Source of the DNA: an uncultured Anaerovibrio sp.
Lineage (GTDB): Bacteria; Bacillota; Negativicutes; Selenomonadales; Selenomonadaceae
NCBI GenBank assembly: GCA_902786545.1
Contig: CADACU010000008.1
Location: 1 to 49,221 of the forward strand
Length of the DNA: 49,221 nt
Direction of reading: 5' to 3'
The translations under genes were made by a program, and so were the position numbers. Positions within the stretch are counted from its first letter, which is position 1, and each line of letters opens with the position of its first letter. The notes beneath the pieces are model-generated. The model searched no databases. It saw only the letters and a program-made list of their open reading frames with translations, and was not told the DNA's origin. This document shows, one piece after another, positions 42,003-49,221 of the stretch.

Positions 42003-43406
42003 TTATTTCTGCCAATAATCAAGGCTATCTGTCAAACCGATATTCTCGGCATAGAAAACTGGATTTTCGCCATTATTACGCTGAGCTTCATAATCCCTGA
42101 GACAGGCCATTGCCTTATTGCCCAGCAGTACGATTACCGGCAGGTTGATAATGGTCATGCAGCCCATCAATACATCGGCCAAATCCCACAACAGCCCCAT
42201 GCTAAGGCCAGCACCTACGAAAATTACCAAGCAGGCCAGTAACCGATAGATAGTCATAAACAGCTTGCCTGGCACAGCACCATTTACATAAGCCAGACAG
42301 TTATCTACATAATAGAGATTACCCAACAGGGTAGTGAAGGCAAACATCAGCATGGAAATCGTCAGGAACGCACCAGCACCAGCTCCGATAGTTGCATCCA
42401 AAGCCGCCTGAACAAATGGTGCACCGGCCAACTCCTTGGTAGGCTCTACACCGGAGCTCATGCACATAAAGGCAGTTGCCGTACAGAGAAGCATGGTATC
42501 AATAAATACTGAGAACATCTGTACAAGGCCCTGTTTAACCGGATGGGATACATCCGCAGCCGCAGCAGCGTTTGGTGCAGAACCAACACCGGCCTCATTG
42601 GAATACAGACCACGCTTAATACCATACATTACGCAGGAACCAGCGAAACCACCAAAAATTGCCTCAAAGTCAAACGCCTGATTTACAATAGTGGAAAAAA
42701 TGCTTGGCAGCATACCGGCATTCATTACAGTTACTATAAAAGCAACCACAACATATAACAGACCCATAAGCGGAACCAAAGCGGAAGTAGCCTTGATTAT
42801 TCTCCGGCCACCACCGAAAATGCACCAACCTACCGTCAAAGCCAGCAGACCACCGATGACCCAAGGGGTCTGGTCAGGATTATAGAAACTAAAACCGGAA
42901 AAAGTAGATTGAAGATTGTAGGCACAAAGCATATTAAAGCCCACACCATAAGTCATAATCAATGACAGGGCAAAAATAATCGCCACAAACCGGTTCTTCA
43001 ATGCACTTTCAATGTAGTAGGCCGGACCACCATAGCTACCATGCTCGCCCCGCTTCTTGTAAATCTGTGCCAGGGTACTCTCGACAAATGCACTGCCGCC
43101 ACCTAAAAAGGCTGCAACCCACATCCAGAACATCGACCCGAAACCACCAAGACAAAGAGCGGTGGATACACCGATAATATTACCGGTACCAACCCGGGAG
43201 GCGGTAGAAACCATCAATGCCTGGAAGGAAGAAACACTCTGCTTATCGTCCTTCTTCTCCATAATGACCTTCAGTGTTTCCCCAAACAGACGGACCTGAA
43301 TGAACCTGGTACGCAGCGTGTAATACAAGCCAACGCCCAGCAGCATGACAATCAACAATTTGCCATACATAAAGTTTGAGATCTCACCAACCAACATTTC
43401 CAACAT
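42003..43406 (-). CDS. Alanine/glycine:cation symporter family protein
   Basis: 467 residues with about eleven membrane segments, of the AGCS (sodium:alanine symporter) family. It has RVGTGNIIGVSTAL (the conserved Gly-rich segment), FWMWVAAFLGGGSAFVESTLAQIYK, then GGPAYYIE and SNEAGVGSAPNAAA. It should import alanine or glycine with sodium. AAGGAG lies 11 bases before the ATG. It is 29 bases behind panF and is probably cotranscribed with it. Confidence 0.92.
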   Translation of the reverse strand: MLEMLVGEISNFMYGKLLIVMLLGVGLYYTLRTRFIQVRLFGETLKVIMEKKDDKQSVSSFQALMVSTASRVGTGNIIGVSTALCLGGFGSMFWMWVAAFLGGGSAFVESTLAQIYKKRGEHGSYGGPAYYIESALKNRFVAIIFALSLIMTYGVGFNMLCAYNLQSTFSGFSFYNPDQTPWVIGGLLALTVGWCIFGGGRRIIKATSALVPLMGLLYVVVAFIVTVMNAGMLPSIFSTIVNQAFDFEAIFGGFAGSCVMYGIKRGLYSNEAGVGSAPNAAAAADVSHPVKQGLVQMFSVFIDTMLLCTATAFMCMSSGVEPTKELAGAPFVQAALDATIGAGAGAFLTISMLMFAFTTLLGNLYYVDNCLAYVNGAVPGKLFMTIYRLLACLVIFVGAGLSMGLLWDLADVLMGCMTIINLPVIVLLGNKAMACLRDYEAQRNNGENPVFYAENIGLTDSLDYWQK

Positions 43407-43435
43407 TTTCTTATCATCTCCTTATAAATTTATGA

Positions 43436-44926
43436 TTATTCCTCAGGGAAAAAATCCGCCAACACTTCCTGCTTTTCCGGTTTGCCCAAATAGGTTCCCA
43501 GCAGGAATAAAATCAACGACACCGTAATACCAATGGTAATTTGGTGTAATCCCATAATTTTAAAACCAATACCCTGAGCCACACAATATATCAAGGTTCC
43601 GCCGCCCATAGACAGCATCGCACCGGTCTTATTGGCCTTCCGCCAGTAAAGTCCCAAGAGCAAGGTCCAGAAAAAGGCTGTTTCAAGGCCGCCAAAGGCA
43701 AACATATTGATAAGCCAAATCAGGCTCGGTGGTGTCAAAGCAATTACAAACACAACTGCACCTAAAACTGCAGTCGCCATCATGGACAAAAAGCGCAATT
43801 TCCTGTCTGATGGTCTGCGGTTCTTCTTCTCCTGCCGATGGAGATAAACATCCTTTATTATGGCTGATGACCCCACCAACAACAAACTGCTTATAGTTGA
43901 TATGCTGGCCGCCAGTGGCCCGATAATGGCGATACTGGCCAAAGTACTTGGCATAGCTGTCACCACAATACGGGGAATAATATTATCTGCTCCGCCATAA
44001 TCAGTTAAAGTACCGGTTAACACCCCCTGGCCAAGAATGCCGGAAAGGTTGATACCGATATTCATAAAGCCTACCACAAAGGTGCCGATAAGCATAGCCC
44101 GTACCAAGCTCCGATTGTCCTTGAAAGCCAAGCCACGCACCACTGACTGGGGCAGGGCAATAGTACAGATTCCTACCAAAATCCACTGGGTCAGGTACAA
44201 TCCATATGGCATTTTCCCACCAGATAATGGCTCCAGCATCTCCGGATGCCTAGCTTCAATATCAGCAATGATGGTGTCATAGCCACCGCCGAACTGCAAC
44301 ACATAATAAAACAGCAAAACGATACCAAACATCATCATTAACGCACAACAGGTATCGGTCACCGCTACCGCCCTAAAGCCGCCAATAGTGGTATAAACCA
44401 CTACCATAAGGCCAAAGAGTACCAATCCCATCACATAGCTGTAACCAGTTACTGCCTCAAAAAGCTTGGCTCCGCCGACAAACTGTGCCACCATGGTAGC
44501 ACAAAAAAACAAAACGATAATGTACGCGGAAAGCTCCGCCAGCCAATCTGAATTATACCGGCGCCGGATAATATCAATAACTGTTACTGCATCAAATTTG
44601 CGGGCCAACAAGGCCACCCGCTTGCCAAATATTCCCAAAACCAGAAATACCGCCGTTACCTGTACAACGGCCATATAAACCCAGCCGAAGCCAATATTCC
44701 AAGCCACACCCGGTCCACCAACAAAGGAGCTGACAGAGCTGTAGGTCGCTACTGTGGTCATAGCCAACACAAAACCACCCAGGTCCCGATTGCCAATAAA
44801 ATAAGTGCGGACAAAATTATTCATCAGCCCGGAATGCTGTTGCTGATACCGAATAAATATGCTTACACCAATCATGAAGGCCATATAACCTAAAAGTGGC
44901 AGCAGCTGACTCAAATCACCGTTCAT
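43436..44926 (-). CDS. panF: Sodium/pantothenate symporter
   Basis: 496 residues, about thirteen membrane segments, sodium:solute symporter family. It carries FIGNRDLGGFVLAMTTVATYSSVSSFVGGPG near the N-terminus, a PanF-like stretch, and TIGGFRAVAVTD. Its assignment as the pantothenate importer is strengthened by the preceding gene, a YhdT homologue, because yhdT-panF is a conserved pair. The start overlaps the yhdT stop by 4 bases. A proline or other solute carrier of the family remains possible but less likely. Confidence 0.9.
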   Translation of the reverse strand: MNGDLSQLLPLLGYMAFMIGVSIFIRYQQQHSGLMNNFVRTYFIGNRDLGGFVLAMTTVATYSSVSSFVGGPGVAWNIGFGWVYMAVVQVTAVFLVLGIFGKRVALLARKFDAVTVIDIIRRRYNSDWLAELSAYIIVLFFCATMVAQFVGGAKLFEAVTGYSYVMGLVLFGLMVVVYTTIGGFRAVAVTDTCCALMMMFGIVLLFYYVLQFGGGYDTIIADIEARHPEMLEPLSGGKMPYGLYLTQWILVGICTIALPQSVVRGLAFKDNRSLVRAMLIGTFVVGFMNIGINLSGILGQGVLTGTLTDYGGADNIIPRIVVTAMPSTLASIAIIGPLAASISTISSLLLVGSSAIIKDVYLHRQEKKNRRPSDRKLRFLSMMATAVLGAVVFVIALTPPSLIWLINMFAFGGLETAFFWTLLLGLYWRKANKTGAMLSMGGGTLIYCVAQGIGFKIMGLHQITIGITVSLILFLLGTYLGKPEKQEVLADFFPEE

Positions 44927-45183
44927 GGGCGGTCCTCCTCTCCGGCTTCATCCAAAGGGAAGTCCTTAAAAATAATCGTGGTGAGCACTTTTACCAACAC
45001 CATGGCAAATAGCCACACTCCAATGGTTCCACCCACAGCCCATATCGGCAAACCAAACAGCTTAACCTCCGTACCAGCTAACCCAAAACCAGCTGCTATC
45101 CAAAACAGGATAAGCACCACCAGAGTTATACCGGTCCACATAGCTTCCTTGCGTATCTGAAGATACTTTTCTTTTTCTGTCAT
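44923..45183 (-). CDS. yhdT: YhdT family small membrane protein (DUF997)
   Basis: 86 residues with two transmembrane segments (about 15-35 and 45-68) and an acidic C-terminus. It matches YhdT, the small protein paired with panF in many bacteria, perhaps a subunit or stabiliser of the symporter (inference). It is the first gene behind the promoter at 45257-45285. Confidence 0.9.
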   Translation of the reverse strand: MTEKEKYLQIRKEAMWTGITLVVLILFWIAAGFGLAGTEVKLFGLPIWAVGGTIGVWLFAMVLVKVLTTIIFKDFPLDEAGEEDRP

Positions 45184-45256
45184 AAATTTCCTTTCCTGTA
45201 GAACCCAGCCCTGAACTTGTCAAACCTGACTAACTGGTGTCCTCATTCCACGGTAA

Positions 45257-45285
45257 ATTATACTATCAATGAAGTTTTTAAGCAA
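45257..45285 (-). promoter_or_regulatory. Promoter of the yhdT-panF-symporter operon
   Basis: On the minus strand -35 TTGCTT (45280-45285) and -10 TATAAT (45257-45262) are 17 bases apart. The leader to the yhdT ATG is about 70 bases. Confidence 0.7.
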
Positions 45286-45302
45286 TACTATTCATTATAG
45301 AA

Positions 45303-45323
45303 AGTATACCGCAATGATATACT
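45303..45323. promoter_or_regulatory. Dyad AGTATA-N9-TATACT upstream of the yhdT-panF promoter
   Basis: A perfect 6-bp inverted repeat with a 9-base centre ending 18 bases upstream of the -35 box, the usual place for an activator. The regulator is unknown; chance occurrence in A/T-rich DNA cannot be excluded. Confidence 0.3.
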
Positions 45324-45400
45324 AAAAAATTTCTGTAAAATGCGACTTACTCAGTGGGCGCTTTAAACTCCAACTGAATATAGCCGAATAAAGCGCAGGG

Positions 45401-46180
45401 TCAATAATATACTTTATCCAAATAAAGACCTTGCGGTGGTGCAGTAGCCCCGGCCTTTTGCCGGTCCAAGGACTCCATAATGAGCTTAAAATCATCGACG
45501 CTTTTCCAGCCCAGTCCCACATTGCCTAATGTTCCCACAATGTTCCTTACCATATGATACAGGAACCCATTGGCATGAAACGACAGGACGACTATCCGGC
45601 CATCACCTTCCACTCTGAGCCCTGCCTCATAAATATTCCGCACCGGGCTTACCGGTGGTCCACCAGCTGCCCTAAATGCGCTAAAATCGTGCTCGCCCTT
45701 TAACAGCTCCAAACACTGCTCAATGGCCGTAATATCCAAATTCTTTCTGATATTCCAGCTATAGTTTCGCTCAAAGGGATCGGGAATATCCCCTTGCAAT
45801 ATTCTATATTCGTAGGTCTTGCTTATCGCACTGTGCCGGGCACTAAAATCCCGGTCCGCCTCCATGGCCTCCAATATCACAATATCTGGTGGCAACAAGC
45901 TGTTCACCGCCCGTGGCACCCGGTCCACAGGGATAGTGCCATCCGTAAAGAAATTCACTACCTGCCCCCGGGCATGCACCCCGGCATCAGTCCGCCCGGC
46001 AGCCGCCAGCTCCACACTATCACCAAATACCTTATGTAGTTTGTCCTCCAAAACATTCTGTACCGCCACCACCGGGGGAGTCTGACGCTGAAAGCCATGA
46101 TAATTGGTCCCATCATAGGCTACCGTCAATCTAATATTCCGTTTTCTGGCCTTCATAATGTCTTTATGCTCTGGCTTCAT
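45401..46180 (-). CDS. truA: tRNA pseudouridine synthase A
   Basis: 259 residues. It forms pseudouridine at tRNA positions 38-40. Key features: RLTVAYDGTNYHGFQRQ, GRTDAGVHARGQV with the catalytic Asp, FSARHSAISKTYEYRI and FLYHMVRNIVGTL. The longest frame starts five codons earlier, but AAGGA lies 7 bases before this ATG; a still later ATG (KARKRNIR) is also possible. It closes the ecfA1-ecfA2-ecfT-truA operon. Confidence 0.95.
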   Translation of the reverse strand: MKPEHKDIMKARKRNIRLTVAYDGTNYHGFQRQTPPVVAVQNVLEDKLHKVFGDSVELAAAGRTDAGVHARGQVVNFFTDGTIPVDRVPRAVNSLLPPDIVILEAMEADRDFSARHSAISKTYEYRILQGDIPDPFERNYSWNIRKNLDITAIEQCLELLKGEHDFSAFRAAGGPPVSPVRNIYEAGLRVEGDGRIVVLSFHANGFLYHMVRNIVGTLGNVGLGWKSVDDFKLIMESLDRQKAGATAPPQGLYLDKVYY

Positions 46181-46198
46181 TCCATCTTCCTTCATCCA

Positions 46199-47005
46199 TC
46201 AGGCGGTCCACAGAACCTGTACAGCCACCAAAATAGCAATAAATACGATAAATACTCCTGCAGCAATATAATCTATTTGATGAACCCTTTGCTGCTTCAT
46301 TCTGGTTCGTTCCTCGCCACCACGATAGCATCTGGCCTCCATGGCCACTGAAAGCTCGTCAGCCCGCCGAAAGGCCGAAATAAACAATGGTACCAATACT
46401 GGCAGCATGCCTTTGGCCCTTTCCAGAAAATTACCATCACCGATATTGGAACCCCTGGACTGCTGTGCCTTGATAATCTTGTCCGTTTCCTCCAACAAGG
46501 TAGGTATAAACCGCATAGCAATAGTCATCATCATAGCCAGTTCATGGGCCGGAAAACCAATATGCTTGAGGGGCGACATCAAAGATTCCAAGGCATCCGT
46601 CAGTTTCAAGGGTGAAGTTGTAAACATCAAAAGCGATGACACCACAATCAACAATACCAGACGCAGACTGATAATAAAGCCCTTCAATATCCCTTCCCCG
46701 GTAATATCAAACAGCCACAGTTTAACCAAAGATTCCCCTGGAGTACTGAATATATGCATCAAAAATGAAAACAAAATAATCCACCACAGTGGTTTGACGG
46801 ATTTCAGCACCATATTTACCGGCAATCCGGACATAAGGACCAATATAACGGCCCCGCCGGTCATAATAGCGTAATTAAGATTATTATCAAACAAAAAAAC
46901 CGCTACTATGTAGAAAAACAACAGAACAATTTTAACCCGGGCATCCATTCGGTGAATAGGTGAGTTGCCTGGAAAAAATTGACCTAATGTAATATCTGTC
47001 AGCAT
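46199..47005 (-). CDS. ecfT: ECF transporter transmembrane component EcfT
   Basis: 268 residues, about five to six membrane segments. It shows HRMDARVKIVLLF at the N-terminus and the two Ala-Arg-Gly coupling motifs of energising T-components, QQSRGSNIG and EARCYRGG (variant of ARG). It is the shared scaffold that couples the two ATPases to many vitamin-specific S-components encoded elsewhere. Its start overlaps the ecfA2 end by 7 bases; AGGAGG precedes it. Confidence 0.95.
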   Translation of the reverse strand: MLTDITLGQFFPGNSPIHRMDARVKIVLLFFYIVAVFLFDNNLNYAIMTGGAVILVLMSGLPVNMVLKSVKPLWWIILFSFLMHIFSTPGESLVKLWLFDITGEGILKGFIISLRLVLLIVVSSLLMFTTSPLKLTDALESLMSPLKHIGFPAHELAMMMTIAMRFIPTLLEETDKIIKAQQSRGSNIGDGNFLERAKGMLPVLVPLFISAFRRADELSVAMEARCYRGGEERTRMKQQRVHQIDYIAAGVFIVFIAILVAVQVLWTA

Positions 47006-47862
47006 TTTCCCTGCCTCCTTATTCCCTCCAGCACCTCAAGCACTGCATCATTCATTGTGTATGAGGTTGCTTCGATTCCCAGGCCATTTACCTTTAGTTG
47101 TTCCAAAATAGTCTTTATTTCCGGCATTTCCAGTCCCGCCTGAGAAATGATATCCTCCCGGGCAAAAGCCTCAGCCGGAGAAGCCGCCAGCAACAGCTTT
47201 CCCTTATTTAAAATAATCACATTATCCGCATACTGAGCAATGTCGTCCATATTATGGGATATAAGGACAATGGTGGTTCCCTCTTCCTTGTGCAGCCGCA
47301 AGAAACGGCTCATCAGGGAATCCCGTCCCTTTGGATCCAGGCCAGCCGTCGGCTCATCCAACACAAGATATTTGGGCTTTAATGCCAGTATACCGGCAAT
47401 AGCCGCCCGGCGCTTTTGTCCGCCACTAAGCTGAAAAGGGGACCGATTGGCATAGGCATCATAGTCCAAGCTGACAAAATCCATGGCATATTTCACCCGT
47501 CTATCAATTTCCTCCGGGCTACAGCCCATATTTTTCGGACCAAAGCCAATGTCTTCCGCAATGGTTTCCTCAAACAGCTGATGCTCCGGATATTGAAAAG
47601 CAATTCCCACCTGTCGTCTGGCAGCCTTAGCCTCATCCTTTTTGCTGCTGATATCCACCCCATCCACCAAAACGGTGCCTGAATCCGGCTTTAACAAACC
47701 ATTAAAATGCTGAATCAGTGTAGATTTGCCGGAGCCGGTATGTCCGGCAATGGCAGTAATTTTCCCTTCCGGAATGGTAAGGGTAATATCATCCAAAGCC
47801 AGATGCTCAAATGGAGTTTTTTTCATATATGTATAAGAAACATTTTTCAATTCTATCGACAT
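46999..47862 (-). CDS. ecfA2: ECF transporter ATPase EcfA2
   Basis: 287-residue ABC ATPase. It has Walker A GHTGSGKST (about 38-46), Q-loop AFQYPEHQLF, signature LSGGQKRRAAIAGILA and Walker B YLVLDEPTAGLDP, and a C-terminal extension typical of EcfA. The first part, MKKTPFEHLALDDI, is EcfA2-like. It overlaps ecfA1 by 10 bases. Confidence 0.95.
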   Translation of the reverse strand: MSIELKNVSYTYMKKTPFEHLALDDITLTIPEGKITAIAGHTGSGKSTLIQHFNGLLKPDSGTVLVDGVDISSKKDEAKAARRQVGIAFQYPEHQLFEETIAEDIGFGPKNMGCSPEEIDRRVKYAMDFVSLDYDAYANRSPFQLSGGQKRRAAIAGILALKPKYLVLDEPTAGLDPKGRDSLMSRFLRLHKEEGTTIVLISHNMDDIAQYADNVIILNKGKLLLAASPAEAFAREDIISQAGLEMPEIKTILEQLKVNGLGIEATSYTMNDAVLEVLEGIRRQGKC

Positions 47863-48680
47863 AATGCCTTCACCAAATCTTCTGTATTGATTATTGAATC
47901 AGGAATTGTTACGCCCTTCTGCTTCAATCTATGTGCCAAATCAGCTGCCATTGGTACCGCCAATCCCCGCTGTTTCATAACAGCAATATCCCGGAATATC
48001 TCCCGCGGAGTTCCGGCAGCCACAATGTGTTTCTTGTCCATTACCAAAATGCGGTCTGCCAGGGCTGCCTCCTCCATAAAGTGAGTAATATATATAATGG
48101 TAATTCCTTTATCCCGGTTCAGCATGGCAACCGTTTCCATAACCTCACGACGCCCCCGTGGATCCAGCATAGCTGTCGGTTCATCCAACACCAGACACTT
48201 GGTATTCATGGCCAAAGCACCGGCAATAGCCACCCGCTGTTTCTGCCCACCACTTAAATGATGGGGCGAAAAATGACGGAATGCCTCCATATCAACCATA
48301 CGCAAGGCTGCTGTAACATTGCGGCGAATTTCATGGGGGTCCAACCCGATATTTTCCGGACCAAATCCCACATCATCCTCAACTATGGCGGCAATAATCT
48401 GGTTATCAGGATTTTGAAATACCATGCCTATTTGCCGACGGATTTCCCACATAAGAGTTTCATCCTGAGTATCCATACCATTTATCAGGCATTTGCCGGA
48501 AGTGGGCAGGAGCAATCCATTAAAGTGCTTGGCCAAGGTTGACTTGCCGGAGCCATTGGTACCTAAAACAGCAACAAACTCGCCAGGCTTAATGTTTATA
48601 TTTACATCTTCCACTGCCAGGTATTCATTGCTCTGTCCCTGGTTGTAGATATGCGATAGGTTTTTACACTGAATAAACAA
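47853..48680 (-). CDS. ecfA1: ECF transporter ATPase EcfA1
   Basis: About 275-residue ABC ATPase. It has Walker A GTNGSGKST, Q-loop VFQNPDNQIIAAIVEDDVGFGPEN, signature LSGGQKQRVAIAGALA and Walker B CLVLDEPTAMLDP, followed by the D-loop and switch His (ITHFMEEA). The frame reaches a GTG at 48689, but GAGG overlaps it; the TTG at 48680 has that GAGG 8 bases upstream and gives a start matching the family. Unlike in many Firmicutes, rplQ is not directly upstream. Confidence 0.93.
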   Translation of the reverse strand: MFIQCKNLSHIYNQGQSNEYLAVEDVNINIKPGEFVAVLGTNGSGKSTLAKHFNGLLLPTSGKCLINGMDTQDETLMWEIRRQIGMVFQNPDNQIIAAIVEDDVGFGPENIGLDPHEIRRNVTAALRMVDMEAFRHFSPHHLSGGQKQRVAIAGALAMNTKCLVLDEPTAMLDPRGRREVMETVAMLNRDKGITIIYITHFMEEAALADRILVMDKKHIVAAGTPREIFRDIAVMKQRGLAVPMAADLAHRLKQKGVTIPDSIINTEDLVKALCR

Positions 48681-48700
48681 ATTCAACACCTCAATGAATA

Positions 48701-48729
48701 ATTATAACCCAGTTGTGGTTTTTTTCCCA
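48701..48729 (-). promoter_or_regulatory. Possible promoter of the ecf operon
   Basis: On the minus strand TATAAT lies at 48701-48706, about 20 bases before the start codon, with only a weak -35 (TGGGAA). The leader would be very short. Confidence 0.35.
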
Positions 48730-48818
48730 TAATTATATAAAAAAGATACAGATAAAAACGGATAAAGCATGAGTGGATAATTGGGGAGCTGATTGATGAT
48801 AACTAATTATGAATTTGT

Positions 48819-48911
48819 AATTAGGAATGATGATTTAGGAATTTCTCCTCGGCTCCCTTGGGGGAGCTGGCATCTTTAGATGCCTGAGGGGGTTGTAATA
48901 GAATTAGGAAT
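48819..48911. repeat. Intergenic hairpin repeat element, MITE-like
   Basis: Two adjacent hairpins, GCTCCC-TTGG-GGGAGC (852-867) and GGCATC-TTTA-GATGCC (869-884), are followed by TGAGGGGGTTG. AATTAGGAAT occurs on both sides (48819-48828 and 48902-48911). The layout resembles short dispersed palindromic repeats seen in intergenic regions of gut Firmicutes. Copies elsewhere in this genome cannot be checked here. Confidence 0.55.
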
Positions 48912-49212
48912 TAAGAATTGGGCTGGTGACATGCGGGTGCTTCCAAGAAGCCCAATTTAGTATCGGCACTAGCCTATATACAGCTTCTATACTAATGGAC
49001 CGGAGGGAAACTTTTCGCCTGCAAGCAGCGAAGTCCCGCCGCCGGCAGGCTCATCATGGGCAGTACACCTATTTACGCCTAGTGGAGGAGCGGCTCCGCC
49101 GCCTGCGAAGAAACCGAAGTCTTCTTGCATGATGATTTCGGACGCAGCAATGAAGCCGAAAATGTTTTCCGCAGGGCCTGGATGAATACTACATCCCATG
49201 GCAGGACCCGCG
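48912..49212. other. Region of dense nested inverted repeats, candidate structured RNA
   Basis: No convincing gene lies here. Successive stems can be drawn: AATTGGGCT/AGCCCAATT (916-924/949-957), TTAGTAT/ATACTAA (957-963/989-995), GGGA/TCCC enclosing TTCGC-TGC/GCA-GCGAA (014-032 of 49 kb), GCGGC/GCCGC near 49090-49103, TTTCGG/CCGAAA (49136-49141/49156-49161) and GGG-CCTG/CAGG-CCC enclosing GGATG/CATCC (49174-49209). G+C is higher than in the flanking repeat. It is not recognisable as RNase P RNA, tmRNA, SRP RNA or 6S RNA by their conserved cores. The strand is unknown, and it may run off the window edge. Confidence 0.4.
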
Positions 49213-49221
49213 AATTGCCGC

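Noticed and set aside
45330-45400. Terminator after truA
   Set aside because: GCGCTTTA and TAAAGCGC can pair, but the loop is long and no U-run follows, so it is not called.
48926-49132. Plus-strand frame of 68 codons in the same gap
   Set aside because: Arg-rich with no recognisable domain and overlapping the same hairpins; no evidence of translation.
48987-49199. Minus-strand frame of 70 codons in the right-hand gap
   Set aside because: Low-complexity Gly/Ala/Pro composition, no ribosome site that can be seen, and full overlap with a chain of inverted repeats; better explained as shadow of a structured element.
48912-49221. RNase P RNA, tmRNA or SRP RNA
   Set aside because: The conserved cores of these RNAs (for example GAGGAAAGTCC for RNase P or the GGAAGGAAGCAGC-like SRP loop) were looked for on both strands and not found.

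Overview
The window is 49.2 kb of dense bacterial chromosome of intermediate G+C. Gene content points to a Firmicute, most likely one of the diderm Negativicutes (inference). It has a Firmicute-type def-fmt-DUF116-rsmB-rlmN run fused to an FHA/PP2C/FtsW/PBP/PASTA-kinase block, an ecfA1-ecfA2-ecfT-truA operon and strong AGGAGG ribosome binding sites. It also has genes more often met in Gram-negative-type genomes (YbiT-type ABC-F, HpnK/ChbG-type deacetylase, panF-yhdT). No rRNA or species marker is present, so the assignment is tentative.

Layout. (1) 1-445: four tRNA genes (transcribed order Tyr, initiator Met, Thr, elongator Met) behind a clear promoter, running off the left edge. (2) 464-21619, all on the minus strand: an almost gapless run. 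In transcribed order it carries formylmethionine metabolism (def, fmt), a DUF116 protein and rRNA methylation (rsmB, rlmN). Next comes a cell-wall/division signalling block: two FHA proteins, PP2C phosphatase, FtsW, a class B PBP and a PASTA Ser/Thr kinase. Then rsgA, rpe, queC and folE2 (queuosine precursor), a deacetylase/flippase pair, a nucleobase permease, a secreted glucosaminidase, a YbiT-type ABC-F protein and a DEAD-box helicase. A promoter just upstream of fhaA probably boosts the signalling block. (3) 21750-23507: a monocistronic FIST-GGDEF diguanylate cyclase with its own extended -10 promoter and terminator. (4) 23604-33235: a compact accessory cluster of ten minus-strand genes. 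In transcribed order: an AAA+ ATPase with a long unassigned N-terminal region, a PcfJ-like protein, an XRE regulator, a protein joining a degenerate N6-methylase-like segment to an HsdS-like recognition domain, a sigma-70-like protein, a zinc-ribbon/coiled-coil protein, two small membrane proteins (one only 56 codons long), an SPFH/zinc-ribbon protein and a small Cys-rich protein. Two promoters in it, upstream of the XRE gene and of the sigma-like gene, carry nearly the same dyad (GGTA-N6-TACC) exactly over their -10 boxes. This is the most likely undescribed system in the window. (5) 33413-36957, plus strand: thiamine pyrophosphokinase with terminator, then an ilvE / cyclase-family hydrolase / AhpD-like operon ending in a bidirectional terminator. 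(6) 37005-41067: an old-yellow-enzyme/FAD reductase, a class V aminotransferase (cysteine desulfurase family) and a SpoU-type RNA methyltransferase, divergent from lexA. (7) 42003-45183: yhdT, panF and an alanine/glycine:cation symporter, probably one operon. (8) 45401-48680: ecfA1-ecfA2-ecfT-truA. (9) 48690-49221: no supported gene; it holds a hairpin-bearing intergenic repeat and about 300 bases rich in nested inverted repeats that may be a structured RNA.

Many start codons were moved inward from the longest open frame because a Shine-Dalgarno sequence lies at the right distance from an internal ATG, GTG or TTG; the reasoning is given entry by entry.
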